Assembly: GCF_003075075.1 (NCBI RefSeq)
Contig: NZ_QCYM01000004.1
Span: 1-64,000, forward strand
DNA length: 64,000 nt
Direction: 5' to 3'
Origin: Labrenzia sp. 011
GTDB taxonomy: Bacteria > Pseudomonadota > Alphaproteobacteria > Rhizobiales > Stappiaceae
Part shown: piece after piece, positions 1-8,336 of the stretch
How the letters are laid out: every line of letters starts with the position of its first letter
How positions within the stretch are numbered: the first letter of the stretch is position 1
Made by a program: the position numbers and the translations under genes
Notes under the pieces: model-generated
The model's database searches: none
What the model was told of the DNA's origin: nothing
The model's input: only the letters and a program-made list of their open reading frames with translations

Positions 1-71
<71 letters not shown>

Positions 72-82
72 AATCAATCAAA

Positions 83-108
83 GCCGTCCCTAAGGACGGC
101 TTTTTTTT
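83..108 (+). terminator. Rho-independent terminator of the tRNA
   Basis: A perfect 7-bp stem, GCCGTCC/GGACGGC, with a CTAA loop is followed by eight T residues. It starts 12 bases after the tRNA. Confidence 0.95.
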
Positions 109-163
109 GTCAAAATCCCAAAAATACACAGACCAATTGACCTGAGCCCCTGATTATCCGCGT

Positions 164-596
164 CTATAAGTTAGCCCGGTTGAGGTTTTTGCCTTCCTTT
201 GACCGGTTAGCATATTCGCGTGGTGTTAGACCAGCCAGGCTCGTATGCGGGCGGTAATGGTTGAAGTTGATCCTCCAGTTTTCAATGATGTCCCGGGCGT
301 GGCGATAGCTACGGAATTGATGTTTGTTGAGGCATTCATCCCGAAGTCGTCCGTTGAAGCTCTCGACAAAACCATTCTGCATCGGTTTTCCTGGCGCGGT
401 GTAGTGCCATTCAACGCCACGATCCTGCTGCCATTTGAGCATGACGTTTGACGTGAGTTCGGTGCCGTAGCACGTCGGGAATAAGGGCATCGGAGACGAA
501 GTCGAGGGACCAACGCTGATCGGCTGCCTGTGGCACCGTCATCGGGGCACGTGTTCCCAGGGCTCCCCTCCGCAAGGCCACAGTGCCACATCTCAA
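164..596 (-). pseudogene. IS3-family transposase (OrfB) remnant, internally deleted
   Basis: Two pieces of an IS3-type DDE transposase lie in different frames. The upstream piece (about 596-480) contains the typical [10 protein letters not shown] start of the catalytic core. The downstream piece (about 470-164) contains GTELTS, the [21 protein letters not shown] stretch and the [11 protein letters not shown] tail. Compared with intact family members, roughly 45-50 codons between the first Asp and NGTE are missing, and the join shifts the frame. OrfA and the start of OrfB are absent. A possible element end, TGACCTGAGCCCCTG, begins near 138. I saw no matching left end or target duplication. The element is dead, and the tRNA beside it may have been the original target neighbourhood. 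Confidence 0.85.
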
Positions 597-770
597 TCAG
601 ACAGGGGGGGCGGGGACCGAAGTCAGGAGCGCCGGAAGCTTGAGTTTTCCGACGGCTATCACGGCGACGTGCTGGGGATGCCACCGGGGTCATGCATTGC
701 GGTCGGGACGTTGTAACCGATCGCTGAATGAGGTCGTTCCACAGGAATCGGGAAGAAGGTGGCTCCCAGT
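597..770. other. Degenerate non-coding stretch between the IS remnant and mog
   Basis: No ORF here shows a recognisable domain or a ribosome binding site. The sequence is probably more mobile-element debris, but no end or transposase motif could be identified. Confidence 0.4.
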
Positions 771-1304
771 CTAGCGGCTGTTCAACCGTCCAGGCCAGTA
801 GGCCTCCAGGATTGCCGGGTCGGTCTCCATATGGCCGGCACCGATCAGTTGCAGGCAATAGGGAATTGCCGCAAAGACGGCGTTCAGGCAGACGTCGATG
901 CTTGAAGGGGCTCCGGGCAAATTGAGAATAAAGGTCTTCCCGCGCGTTCCTGCGGTTTGCCGAGAGAGGATTGCGGTGGGGACATGTTCGAGACTGGCGC
1001 GGCGCATCAATTCGCCAAATCCGGGAAACTCCTTGGCGAGCACGGCGCGCATGGCTTCCGGTGTAAGATCGCGCGGGGAAGGGCCGGTGCCCCCGGTCGT
1101 CAGAACCATATCGACCGTCTCCCGGTCGCAAAGCGCGATGAGTTCGTCCCTGACCGTTTCGAAACCATCGGAAATGATCTTCCGTGAAATCTCCATCGGC
1201 GTGGTTACGGTTCTGCGTAGCCAGCTGTCGATCGCCGGGCCTCCAAGGTCCTCATAGGCGCCCCGGCTGGCTCGATCCGAAATTGTGAGAATGGTGATGC
1301 GCAT
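771..1304 (-). CDS. mog: Molybdopterin adenylyltransferase (MogA/MoaB family)
   Basis: This 177-residue cytosolic enzyme activates molybdopterin by adenylation before Mo insertion. The N-terminal LTISDRASRG, the central LTTGGTGPSPRDLTPEA loop and the late FILNLPGAP motif are the family's binding signatures, and the length is normal for Mog. A strong GGAGG lies 7 bases before the ATG. The gene lies in the same block as the molybdenum enzyme NarGHI, so it probably serves that reductase. MoaB-type annotation is possible; the substrate motif reads more like Mog. It is transcribed in the same direction as the DUF2478 gene 162 bases upstream, so a shared transcript is plausible. Confidence 0.92.
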   Translation of the reverse strand: MRITILTISDRASRGAYEDLGGPAIDSWLRRTVTTPMEISRKIISDGFETVRDELIALCDRETVDMVLTTGGTGPSPRDLTPEAMRAVLAKEFPGFGELMRRASLEHVPTAILSRQTAGTRGKTFILNLPGAPSSIDVCLNAVFAAIPYCLQLIGAGHMETDPAILEAYWPGRLNSR

Positions 1305-1466
1305 GTCCTGACCTCCAGGTGTCGATCGCGTGCGTGCAATGGCAGACGTGCGGTTGAATTCGATGTGACGGCGTGTTCCGGCGGGTCAATCAGAGCCGCC
1401 ATCATGATGGGACGTGCGGTGTCTTCATTGCCGTCTGGGAGCACGGCCCGTTGCCCGAAAAGCGTG

Positions 1467-2012
1467 TCAGCCATGGGCAGCCCTTGCGAGGGGCGCCTCG
1501 ACCACAGCGGCACACCAGCGCAGAATGCCGGCCGTGTTTTCCGGCAGTTCGACCGACAGAGTTCCGGTGAAGCTGCGCCAGTCTTCCAGATATGGCGGGC
1601 GAACCGCGGTGAGAACGGGAATGTTCCTTTCCACCGCAGCTGCAATCAGTTGCCGGAAGCCCTGACCGTCCTGTTCTCCCTTGCCGAACCGGTTGAGCAC
1701 GAGGAGGTCGGGAAAGGCGTCGAGTTCGCGCATGAGGCGCGCGGTGATCTCTGCGAGACCGCGAGGATCCAGGCGGCAGCCGCGCGAGGCCTTGCCCAGG
1801 GGCTGCGAAATTTCGATGCGTTCACCGGTTGAAAGGAGTTCGAGTCCCATGTCGGCGCAGCATGTATCGACAGCTTCGGCCTGCCGTTGCAATACGCCTG
1901 ATACATGGTGGCCGTTGCGGCGGAGCGTTTCGCAGACATCTTGCAGGAGAACGTCCACGGCGCTGCCTCTGGTGGTGAGAACCGCGGCACAGATCGGTGT
2001 CGTTTCGGTCAT
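1467..2012 (-). CDS. DUF2478 family protein, THEP1-NTPase-like
   Basis: A 181-residue soluble protein with the features of DUF2478: an N-terminal beta strand, the GVLQRQAE region, CRLD at about residues 79-82, and the LVLNRFGKGEQDG stretch in the middle, followed by PVLTAVRPPYLEDW. Family members are often next to molybdenum uptake or cofactor genes, and here mog follows on the same strand. No biochemical role is established, and a classic Walker A is not evident. An FNR-type box at 2153-2166 lies about 140 bases upstream, so oxygen-controlled expression is likely. The family call is by sequence pattern only. Confidence 0.75.
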   Translation of the reverse strand: MTETTPICAAVLTTRGSAVDVLLQDVCETLRRNGHHVSGVLQRQAEAVDTCCADMGLELLSTGERIEISQPLGKASRGCRLDPRGLAEITARLMRELDAFPDLLVLNRFGKGEQDGQGFRQLIAAAVERNIPVLTAVRPPYLEDWRSFTGTLSVELPENTAGILRWCAAVVEAPLARAAHG

Positions 2013-2152
2013 CCGTCTTTCCTTCTCGATGGATGCGATCGGTTGTCCATTTCGTCGTCCGGAACGGGAGGAAGGGGACGCGCAGGGTCTTGTTGCCGCG
2101 GAGCCGCCCCGTTTCCGGTGAGGCCAGAATGCGTGTCGCTGCGGATTTCCTG

Positions 2153-2166
2153 TTGATCTTTGTCAA
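2153..2166. promoter_or_regulatory. FNR-type box TTGATctttGTCAA
   Basis: This is a near-perfect TTGAY-N4-RTCAA dyad. It is centred 147 bases upstream of the DUF2478 start and 156 bases upstream of the Crp/Fnr gene, so it can serve either direction. Confidence 0.75.
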
Positions 2167-2289
2167 GCGTACAGGCGGTTGTCCGGAAAAAAAGCGCGCA
2201 GGGGATCAATATCAAAATACCCGGAATCCGATGGCAAGGGGCACGGTTGCATCCCACAAACCACTAGGGTACTTCTGCCAACCGAGGGC

Positions 2290-2303
2290 TTGATAAACAT
2301 CAA
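2290..2303. promoter_or_regulatory. FNR-type box TTGATaaacATCAA abutting the Crp/Fnr gene
   Basis: A perfect TTGAT-N4-ATCAA palindrome ends 12 bases before the ATG at 2316 and directly abuts the AGGACGAAGG ribosome binding site. That position fits repression or autoregulation better than class II activation. Confidence 0.8.
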
Positions 2304-2315
2304 GAGGACGAAGGC

Positions 2316-3014
2316 ATGCGCACAACCGACATGGAAGTGGTCAGAGGACTGCCGCTGTTCCGCAGCATGAGCGAGCAGGCCTTCGACGATCTGGTGCAGG
2401 CCGCCTACGTCCAGAACTTTCCCGCTCAGCTGGACCTGATCCATGAAGGAGAACCGGCCGATTTCCTCTATGTCGTCCTGGAGGGTCGTGTCGAGCTCTA
2501 CACCAACTGGAACGGGCGGTCGGCGACCATGGGGATGGTTTCCCCTGTCACGACATTCATTCTGGCCGCCGTATTGAAAGACGCGGTCTGCCTCATGTCG
2601 GCGCGCACCTGCGAACGGTGCAAGCTTCTGTTGATACCTGCGGCGAATGTGCGGGCCGCCTTTCATCGCGACGAGGCGTTTTCGCATGCGATCATCATAG
2701 AGCTTGCGGATTGTTATCGAACGGTCGTCAAGGCACACAAGAACCTGAAACTGCGCTCCGGTGTCGAACGTCTGGCCAACAAGCTGCTGCACTACCATAC
2801 GGTTCAGGGCGGGACAGGCCGGATTGTCTTGCCCTATGACAAGAAACTGCTGGCCTCCATGCTGGCCATGACGCCGGAAAATCTCTCCCGGGCCTTCAAC
2901 ACGCTCAAACCCTATGGGGTTGAGGTCAATGGAGCGGAAATCACCTTCACTGATCTCAAGGGCCTCGAAACCCTGGCCAAGCCAAATCCACGCATCGACG
3001 ACCGGCAGGTCTGA
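2316..3014 (+). CDS. Crp/Fnr family transcription regulator (Dnr/NnrR-like)
   Basis: 232 residues: an N-terminal cyclic-nucleotide-binding-type beta barrel (about 10-125), a dimer helix (about 130-165) and a C-terminal winged helix-turn-helix with LPYDKKLLASML and TPENLSRAF as recognition region. The N-terminal four-cysteine Fe-S signature of true FNR is absent, so an NO- or redox-sensing Dnr/NnrR-like role is more likely. NnrS, NorE and NorF lie nearby, which supports nitrogen-oxide control. Two FNR-type boxes lie upstream, one touching the ribosome site, so its own expression is probably controlled by FNR-class regulators. Which regulator binds the neighbouring boxes cannot be told from sequence. 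Confidence 0.85.
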   Translation: MRTTDMEVVRGLPLFRSMSEQAFDDLVQAAYVQNFPAQLDLIHEGEPADFLYVVLEGRVELYTNWNGRSATMGMVSPVTTFILAAVLKDAVCLMSARTCERCKLLLIPAANVRAAFHRDEAFSHAIIIELADCYRTVVKAHKNLKLRSGVERLANKLLHYHTVQGGTGRIVLPYDKKLLASMLAMTPENLSRAFNTLKPYGVEVNGAEITFTDLKGLETLAKPNPRIDDRQV

Positions 3015-3129
3015 AAAGGCGAAATCCGGGAGGAAGGCCCCTGGCAGGACGGTGAGTCCGGCAGCCGGGGGACCGACCGAACGACCTGACCCGGCAGACA
3101 CGCGGCCAGCTCGGTGCAGTATCATCCGT

Positions 3130-4386
3130 TCAGGCCGCCTTGGCATCCCTGGTTGAGCCGGCCGGAGAGCTGTCCGGCGGGCCGGCTTCCATCCGGCTCA
3201 GGTAGGGCCAGAAGGAAACGAGCCAAAGGCAGAAAGACATGGACCAGAGGCTCACGGCAATTCCGTGATAGGGGCCGGGCAGGTCCAGTCCGAAGTCCGG
3301 TGCTACGCGCAGGAAAGCCGACAGGCACAGGCAGAGCGCACCAAGCCGCACCCACCGCGACTGCCCGAGGGCCTGGCCGCTGTGCAGTTTTCCGGCGATG
3401 CAGTACACCGAATAGACCCCAAGTCCGAGTCCGCCGAGAAAGGCAAGATGCAGGCCGGTGACTTCCGCCCAGGGGGCGCCGAGCCTGGCGGCTCCGGCGA
3501 GCATCAGTCCTGTGCCGGCGAAGGCCGACGACCCCGCAAGCATCAGGATTTCCGACTGGAACGCCGCCCTGCCGATGAAGGCTTCTGCGACCCGATCGAC
3601 GAAGGCCGCACCTGCCGCCATCAGGAGAAAGCCCGAGACGCCGGGACTGAGACCGGCAATGTCTCCCGCCATGGCGACGAAAACCAGCCCCGGCGCCAGG
3701 TTGAGACGTCCCGGATGGGGACGAAACGGCGAGGTTGCCTCGCTCGGATCGAGAATGTGGTTGGTCACCGGAACGCTGATGCGGCTCAGCGCCAGGCCGA
3801 GCAGACCGAGATAGGCCAAGCCGACCAGATGTAGGGCCCTTGCGGCAAACTCGACGTGGCCGTTCCAGAAGCCGATACGGACAGACAGGGTGCAGGCGAT
3901 CAGGATCGCCAGCCACAGTGCGAAGGCAAGCAACCGGTCGGTCCTCTGCCGCCACGACAGTTTCAGAAGATAGACGAGGAGCACCGACATCCAGGCGAGA
4001 TCCGCCACCGCTCCGGCGGTTCCCGGCCCGTCCCAGCCGGTCAGGCCACCCGCCCGCCCGGCGAGCCAGAGGGCTGCGAGGAGCCACAGGCCGCGGCCTC
4101 TGATCGGGCTGGTATCGGTCCATTCCGGCGCTGCCGTGGTCAGAAAGCCGATCAGGGCGGCGCCGAACGCGCCGACCAGCATTTCGTGACCGTGCCAGAG
4201 CTGGGGCGGCACGGTCGTGGCGAACGGAAGATCTAAGCCGAAGGCAAGCACCCAGAGAAATGGGGACAGGGCGGCGTAAACGGCTCCGAGCGTAAAAAAC
4301 AGCCGGAAGCCCTCGTCCGCGAGCACGCTCCACAGGCCGGTCGGGATGGGACGGTCGCAGCTCTGGCACGCCGGGCCGCAGCTCAT
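3130..4386 (-). CDS. nnrS: NnrS family multi-pass membrane protein
   Basis: 418 residues with about twelve hydrophobic segments. The N-terminus carries the short Cys-rich CGPACQSC motif followed by the family-typical FRLFFTLGAVYAALS region and the WHGHEMLVGAFGAALIGFL stretch, whose histidines suit heme or metal binding. Known NnrS proteins are heme- and copper-containing membrane proteins linked to NO stress resistance in denitrifiers. It is the last gene of a five-gene minus-strand operon and overlaps the stop of the ABC ATPase by four bases (ATGA). The operon has an FNR-type box at its head, which fits expression during denitrification. Confidence 0.92.
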   Translation of the reverse strand: MSCGPACQSCDRPIPTGLWSVLADEGFRLFFTLGAVYAALSPFLWVLAFGLDLPFATTVPPQLWHGHEMLVGAFGAALIGFLTTAAPEWTDTSPIRGRGLWLLAALWLAGRAGGLTGWDGPGTAGAVADLAWMSVLLVYLLKLSWRQRTDRLLAFALWLAILIACTLSVRIGFWNGHVEFAARALHLVGLAYLGLLGLALSRISVPVTNHILDPSEATSPFRPHPGRLNLAPGLVFVAMAGDIAGLSPGVSGFLLMAAGAAFVDRVAEAFIGRAAFQSEILMLAGSSAFAGTGLMLAGAARLGAPWAEVTGLHLAFLGGLGLGVYSVYCIAGKLHSGQALGQSRWVRLGALCLCLSAFLRVAPDFGLDLPGPYHGIAVSLWSMSFCLWLVSFWPYLSRMEAGPPDSSPAGSTRDAKAA

Positions 4387-5132
4387 GTGATCTGCCTCTC
4401 ATCGACATCGTGGATATGGCGGAACAGCGGATCGCTTGCGAGCGCCGATTGAACCCAGTCGAAATTCGTGGCGTCGGTCCGTTCGGCCGGTGCCGAGGGA
4501 AGGGGCCGGATGCCGAGAACGCCTTTGCCGTGACTGTCCAGGACCGCGATCCTGTCCGCCAGACGCGCGGCTTCCTGCAGATCATGGGTGATGAACAGTC
4601 CGGAAAGCTGGCCACCCGCGCAGGTGTCGATGACGAGATCCTGCATGCGGCGGCGAAGGGCGACGTCCAGCGCCGTGAACGGTTCGTCGAAATAGATGAA
4701 ATCCGGGTGAACCGCCAGGGCGCGGGCGATCGCCACGCGCTGCTTCATGCCGCCGGACAGTTCAACGGGAAACTTCCGCAGGTCTTCCGGCAAGAGCGCG
4801 ACGCGCGCAGCGGTATCGGCGATGCGGGCAGCTCTCTGCCGGCGTGGAACGCCGGCCAGCTTGAGGGAAAAGGCAATGTTGTCTTCGGCGGTTGCCCAGG
4901 GCAGTAGGGCCGGTTCCTGGAAAATCATCGTGTGACGGCGGTAGCCGCGCAGGACCCGTCCCGCGCGTGCCTCGATCAGATCCGCCGCGATATGCGACAG
5001 GGTGGATTTGCCGCAACCGGAGGGGCCAACGAGAGCGACGATTTCCCCCGTGGCGACCGCAAGATCGATCCCGTCGAGCACCGTCCGTCCGAGATAGGCA
5101 TGCCCCACGCCTTGCAGGTTCAGCGCGTTCAT
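4383..5132 (-). CDS. NitT/TauT-type ABC transporter ATP-binding protein
   Basis: 249 residues. The ATPase of a nitrate/sulfonate/taurine-class importer on the inner face of the cytoplasmic membrane. Walker A GPSGCGKST lies near residue 38, the signature LSGGMKQR near 125, Walker B FIYFDEPFTALD follows, and the switch histidine lies in FITHDLQEA. It overlaps the permease upstream and nnrS downstream by four bases each, so translation is coupled. The substrate is unknown. Co-transcription with nnrS and an FNR box suggests a role in anaerobic or nitrogen-oxide metabolism rather than sulfonate scavenging. Confidence 0.9.
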   Translation of the reverse strand: MNALNLQGVGHAYLGRTVLDGIDLAVATGEIVALVGPSGCGKSTLSHIAADLIEARAGRVLRGYRRHTMIFQEPALLPWATAEDNIAFSLKLAGVPRRQRAARIADTAARVALLPEDLRKFPVELSGGMKQRVAIARALAVHPDFIYFDEPFTALDVALRRRMQDLVIDTCAGGQLSGLFITHDLQEAARLADRIAVLDSHGKGVLGIRPLPSAPAERTDATNFDWVQSALASDPLFRHIHDVDERQIT

Positions 5133-5965
5133 CGCCTGATCCCCCAGGGCTGGGCCGCCCGCCGCCAGCGGTCGAGCTCGCCCTTGACCGGGTAGATGAG
5201 CGTGTATTCGACGGCGATCAGCAGGCCCACGGAAACGATGACCCAGGCAAGGGCGTTGGCGATATCGAGATTGGTGCGGGCGTCGGCGAGCGCGCCGCCG
5301 ATGCCTCCGGCATTGGCAAGAAGTTCCGCCATGACCGCCACCTTGAAGGACGTCCCCAGGGCAAGCGCCAGGCCGGGAAACAGGGTGGTCGTCGTCTGGC
5401 GCAGCCCGACGGAGAGGAACCGCCTCAACGGCCCTGCTCCGAAGGCCTGGGCCATCCGGTCGAGACCCCGGTCCCGGGTCAGAATTCCGCGAGCCGCCCC
5501 CAGGAACACGACCGGCAATGCCGCGATCAGAATGACCGTGCGCACCGTTGCATCCGAACCGCCGAACCAGATCATGGCAAGCACGATCCAGGCAATCGGC
5601 GGAACTCCCAGGATGACGGTCACAAGCGGTGAGGCGAGGCGCATCGTGGCAGGTGAATAGCCCGCAACGATCCCCAGTCCTCCCCCCAGGAGCGCGGCCA
5701 GGGCGAATCCCGTGACGGCCCGCTGAAGCGTGGTCAGCGCAAGGGCCCAGGCACGGGGATCGGAGGCCAATGCGGCGGCGGCCTGCAGCGTTTCGACCGG
5801 GGAGGTCAGAATGAAAGGCCCATAGGCTTCATGACCTGCCTGCCAGACGGCGGCCAGGAGGCACATCGCGGCAAGTCCAGCCCAGCCGGACCACAGGAAC
5901 TCCAGAACCCGGCCGATACGGTCGGCAAGGCGCGGGAGGAGAGTGCCGTGACGTCTTGTGGTCAT
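5129..5965 (-). CDS. ABC transporter permease (NitT/TauT class, SsuC/TauC-like)
   Basis: 278 residues with about six membrane segments. The EAA-type coupling loop is visible as AQAFGAGPLRRFLSVGLR at about residues 170-187. The first part holds the typical W-xG-GxAG region and a GIVAGYSPATMR periplasmic turn. It pairs with the ATPase gene, overlapping it by four bases, and with the lipidless binding protein 101 bases upstream. It probably forms a homodimer in the inner membrane. Confidence 0.9.
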   Translation of the reverse strand: MTTRRHGTLLPRLADRIGRVLEFLWSGWAGLAAMCLLAAVWQAGHEAYGPFILTSPVETLQAAAALASDPRAWALALTTLQRAVTGFALAALLGGGLGIVAGYSPATMRLASPLVTVILGVPPIAWIVLAMIWFGGSDATVRTVILIAALPVVFLGAARGILTRDRGLDRMAQAFGAGPLRRFLSVGLRQTTTTLFPGLALALGTSFKVAVMAELLANAGGIGGALADARTNLDIANALAWVIVSVGLLIAVEYTLIYPVKGELDRWRRAAQPWGIRR

Positions 5966-6066
5966 TTGCGAAAGGTCTTCGAAAGTGAGCCGGTCGGCGG
6001 ATGCGGCCGGCTCAGGTTCAGTCTTCTGTCACCTGCGCCCGCATGGCTGCGGGAGGCCGGGTGTCC

Positions 6067-7062
6067 TCACAGGTAGAAGCCGTCGTCCGGGAGCTTGCCG
6101 CCGATCCGGGCCTTGTTCTCGCCCGCCATGGCTTCGAGCATGCGTTCGATGTCGGCACGCGCCTCGCGCGCCGGCCGTGCCACAAGATTGCTGTGCGGGA
6201 TGGACGCGGCCAGCAAGGGCGCGGGCAGTCCGAGCGGCTTGCTCGCATGGGTCGCTGCCTGAGACGGGGTTGCCAGGACCTCCGCCGTCGCGATGCGCAG
6301 CACGGTCAGGACATCCGGGAGCGAGGTGCCATGCGCCTCCAGAAACCCCTGGGTGACCGCCAGTCCCGCCTGCGGCAGGACGGGCGCTGCTCCGGTCATC
6401 TGGCCCCAGGCCGCCTGCAGGTCGATGACCCGCGTCACCGTCTTGCCGGCCTTGCGTCCGCGCAGGATCCCGGCCGTGGTCGACGGCTCGGCGGTGAGGG
6501 CGGCGTCAACCTGTCCGGCGAGCAGAAGCTGCATCGCTTCGATCGGCGTGCCCGCGTAGGCGATGTCCAGATCGGCTTCCGGATCCAGGCCGTTGTGCGC
6601 GAGAAGTTGCGTGAAAATGATCTCCGGCGTGTCGCCGCGGAAGGGGACGGCAACGCGCCGCCCCTTGAGGTCGGGAACCGAGCCGATGGTCTCGTCTTCG
6701 CTGATGACGTAAAGGAGACCATTGGTCATGACATTTGCGAGGCGGATCGGAAATCCCCGGTTGTAAAGGTTCGCGGCGGCCTGAACGGGCACGACCGACA
6801 GGCCGATTTCGCCGGATGTCAGTCCGGCGCGCAGTTCGTCCGGATTCCGCCAGACCGAGAATGTCGCCTCATCGGCGATTTCCTGAAACCCTCCATTGGC
6901 GACGGCGTTGGCGAGGGTTACCGAAGGACCGGCGGGCGGGCCGAAAAGCGAAAGTGTCCCGATCGTCTCCGCTTGCGCGGCGGCGGGCAGCAACGGAACG
7001 GCAACGCCTGCGGCCAGAAGGGAAAGCGCATTGCGGCGGGTCAGCAGGGGCTTGAAGGACAT
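6067..7062 (-). CDS. ABC transporter periplasmic substrate-binding protein (NMT1/SsuA-like)
   Basis: 331 residues. I chose the ATG at 7062 because CCGGAG lies 8 bases upstream; an upstream in-frame start at 7104 has no such site. The N-terminus TRRNALSLLAAG...AAAQA is a signal peptide with a twin-arginine-like start, cleaved after AQA. The body is a two-lobed NMT1-type fold; DLKGRRVAVPFRGDTP marks the hinge and ligand region. It feeds the permease and ATPase downstream. The ligand is not predictable from sequence; the neighbouring nnrS and FNR control suggest a compound relevant to anaerobic growth. Confidence 0.87.
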   Translation of the reverse strand: MSFKPLLTRRNALSLLAAGVAVPLLPAAAQAETIGTLSLFGPPAGPSVTLANAVANGGFQEIADEATFSVWRNPDELRAGLTSGEIGLSVVPVQAAANLYNRGFPIRLANVMTNGLLYVISEDETIGSVPDLKGRRVAVPFRGDTPEIIFTQLLAHNGLDPEADLDIAYAGTPIEAMQLLLAGQVDAALTAEPSTTAGILRGRKAGKTVTRVIDLQAAWGQMTGAAPVLPQAGLAVTQGFLEAHGTSLPDVLTVLRIATAEVLATPSQAATHASKPLGLPAPLLAASIPHSNLVARPAREARADIERMLEAMAGENKARIGGKLPDDGFYL

Positions 7063-7201
7063 TTCATTTTCTCCGGAGTTCCCGGGTCTGGTGCGACATG
7101 CCATCGTTGCAGCCGCTCGCGATCAGGTGCTGCAGGACCGGGGATATGAGGAGCCGCTTTCGGGGCGGCAGGAATGGCTCGCACGAAGCTGGCTGTGGAT
7201 C

Positions 7202-7597
7202 TCAGGCCGCCGGGGAGGGGCGTCCGAGGATGAAAATGGCGGCTCCAGCCATGCACAAGGCCTGAACACAAAGAACCGGCACAGAGACGGACAGGGCCAG
7301 ACTGAGCGCGAAGACGCCCGCCATCATGGCGATCGACAGGAGTTTGAACCGCGGGGCAATCGCGCCGCTTTCGCGCCAGTCGGTTATGACAGGGCCGAAT
7401 ACAGGGTTGCTTTCCAGCGTCGCCTGGATCCGGGGGGCGCTTTTGCCGAAGGAAAAAGCGGCGAGAATGACAAAGGGTGTCGTCGGCAAGATCGGCAACA
7501 CGGCCCCGAGCGCACCCAATCCCAGTGCGGATGTTCCCAGAAACAGCCAGAACGCGCGTCTTGCCGTTGGGACGGCTTCGTTCAGAAGGATTCTCAA
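7202..7597 (-). CDS. YbaN/DUF454 family inner-membrane protein
   Basis: 131 residues from the TTG at 7597, with about four hydrophobic segments. The GxLGAVLPILPTTPF motif followed by a FGKSAPR turn is the DUF454 hallmark. I preferred TTG 7597 over ATG 7633. AAGGA sits 10 bases before the TTG, whereas the ATG has no ribosome site and would lie upstream of the transcription start predicted from the FNR box and the TAAATT -10 element. It is the first gene of the operon leading into the ABC transporter and nnrS. DUF454 has no firmly known function. Its position suggests a role in anaerobic nitrogen-oxide physiology. Confidence 0.8.
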   Translation of the reverse strand: MRILLNEAVPTARRAFWLFLGTSALGLGALGAVLPILPTTPFVILAAFSFGKSAPRIQATLESNPVFGPVITDWRESGAIAPRFKLLSIAMMAGVFALSLALSVSVPVLCVQALCMAGAAIFILGRPSPAA

Positions 7598-7625
7598 GGC
7601 ACTCGATTCCTTTAAGTGGAATATT

Positions 7626-7675
7626 ATAGTCATAATTTAGCAGGCGGCGCACTGCGTTCATTTGACATTGGTCAA
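7626..7675 (-). promoter_or_regulatory. FNR-activated promoter of the DUF454-ABC-nnrS operon
   Basis: A perfect TTGACattgGTCAA box at 7662-7675 is followed on the minus strand by TAAATT at 7639-7634. This gives a start near 7627 with the box centred at about -41.5, the class II activator position. Confidence 0.8.
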
Positions 7676-7751
7676 GTGAGGGGATTTTTCCGGCCGGGGA
7701 GAGGGCGTCTTCTGACCGGGAGGCGCGCGGGTCCGGGATGGCCCGACGCCA

Positions 7752-8336
7752 TCAGCTGTCGGGGCAACCGGTCCAGCGTCGCAAGTGTCCTTCGGGATCC
7801 AGGCCTGCCGTGGCCAGGGCGCGCGCCGCGATCTGCCGGTTCATGTCGTCCAGGTCCGCAAGGCCGGAATAGAATGGCGGAACCGGTGGAAAGACGATGG
7901 CGCCCATGCGGGTGACCTTCAGCATGGCTTCCAGATGCCCTTCGTGCAGAGGGGCCTCGCGCGCGACAAGAACCAGCGGCCGGCGTTCCTTCAGGGTGAC
8001 ATCCGCCGCGCGGGCAAGCAGGCCCTCACCGGTCCCGTAGGCGATCGCCGCCAGACTGCGCATCGAGCAGGGCACAACGAGCATTGCCTCAGCCCTGAAG
8101 GACCCGCTTGCGATCGCTGCGGTCAGATCGGAGGGATGCAGGTCGTGCGTGGCAAGCGCATGGATCTCCGCGCGCGCCTGCGCACCCAGCTCATGGCGGA
8201 TCGTCAGTTCGGCCCCCGCGGTCACCGTCACATGGCGGGCGATCCGCAAGTCCTTCAGGATCCGGAGTGTCTCCAGGGCAAGACCGGCCCCCGAGGCACC
8301 GGAAATTCCCACGACGACGTTTTTGTCTGCGCTCAC
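7752..8336 (-). CDS. ubiX: Flavin prenyltransferase UbiX
   Basis: 194 residues from a GTG start with AAGGA 9 bases upstream. UbiX joins dimethylallyl to FMN to make prenylated FMN, the cofactor of UbiD decarboxylases. The N-terminal VVVGISGASGAGLA is the FMN-binding loop, PCSMRSLAAIAYG is the middle signature, and RRPLVLVAREAPLH is the conserved phosphate-binding region. PPVPPFYSG near the end is also typical. The start overlaps the ubiD stop by four bases (GTGA), so enzyme and cofactor maker are translationally coupled. Confidence 0.95.
   Translation of the reverse strand: MSADKNVVVGISGASGAGLALETLRILKDLRIARHVTVTAGAELTIRHELGAQARAEIHALATHDLHPSDLTAAIASGSFRAEAMLVVPCSMRSLAAIAYGTGEGLLARAADVTLKERRPLVLVAREAPLHEGHLEAMLKVTRMGAIVFPPVPPFYSGLADLDDMNRQIAARALATAGLDPEGHLRRWTGCPDS

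Noticed and set aside
226-1131. A 301-codon minus-strand frame over the IS remnant and mog
   Set aside because: It is Arg/Pro-rich, crosses the clear mog gene in another frame and has no recognisable domain.
3122-4615. A 497-codon minus-strand frame overlapping nnrS
   Set aside because: It is a shifted frame of nnrS and the ATPase; the real nnrS frame has the family motifs and a coupled start.
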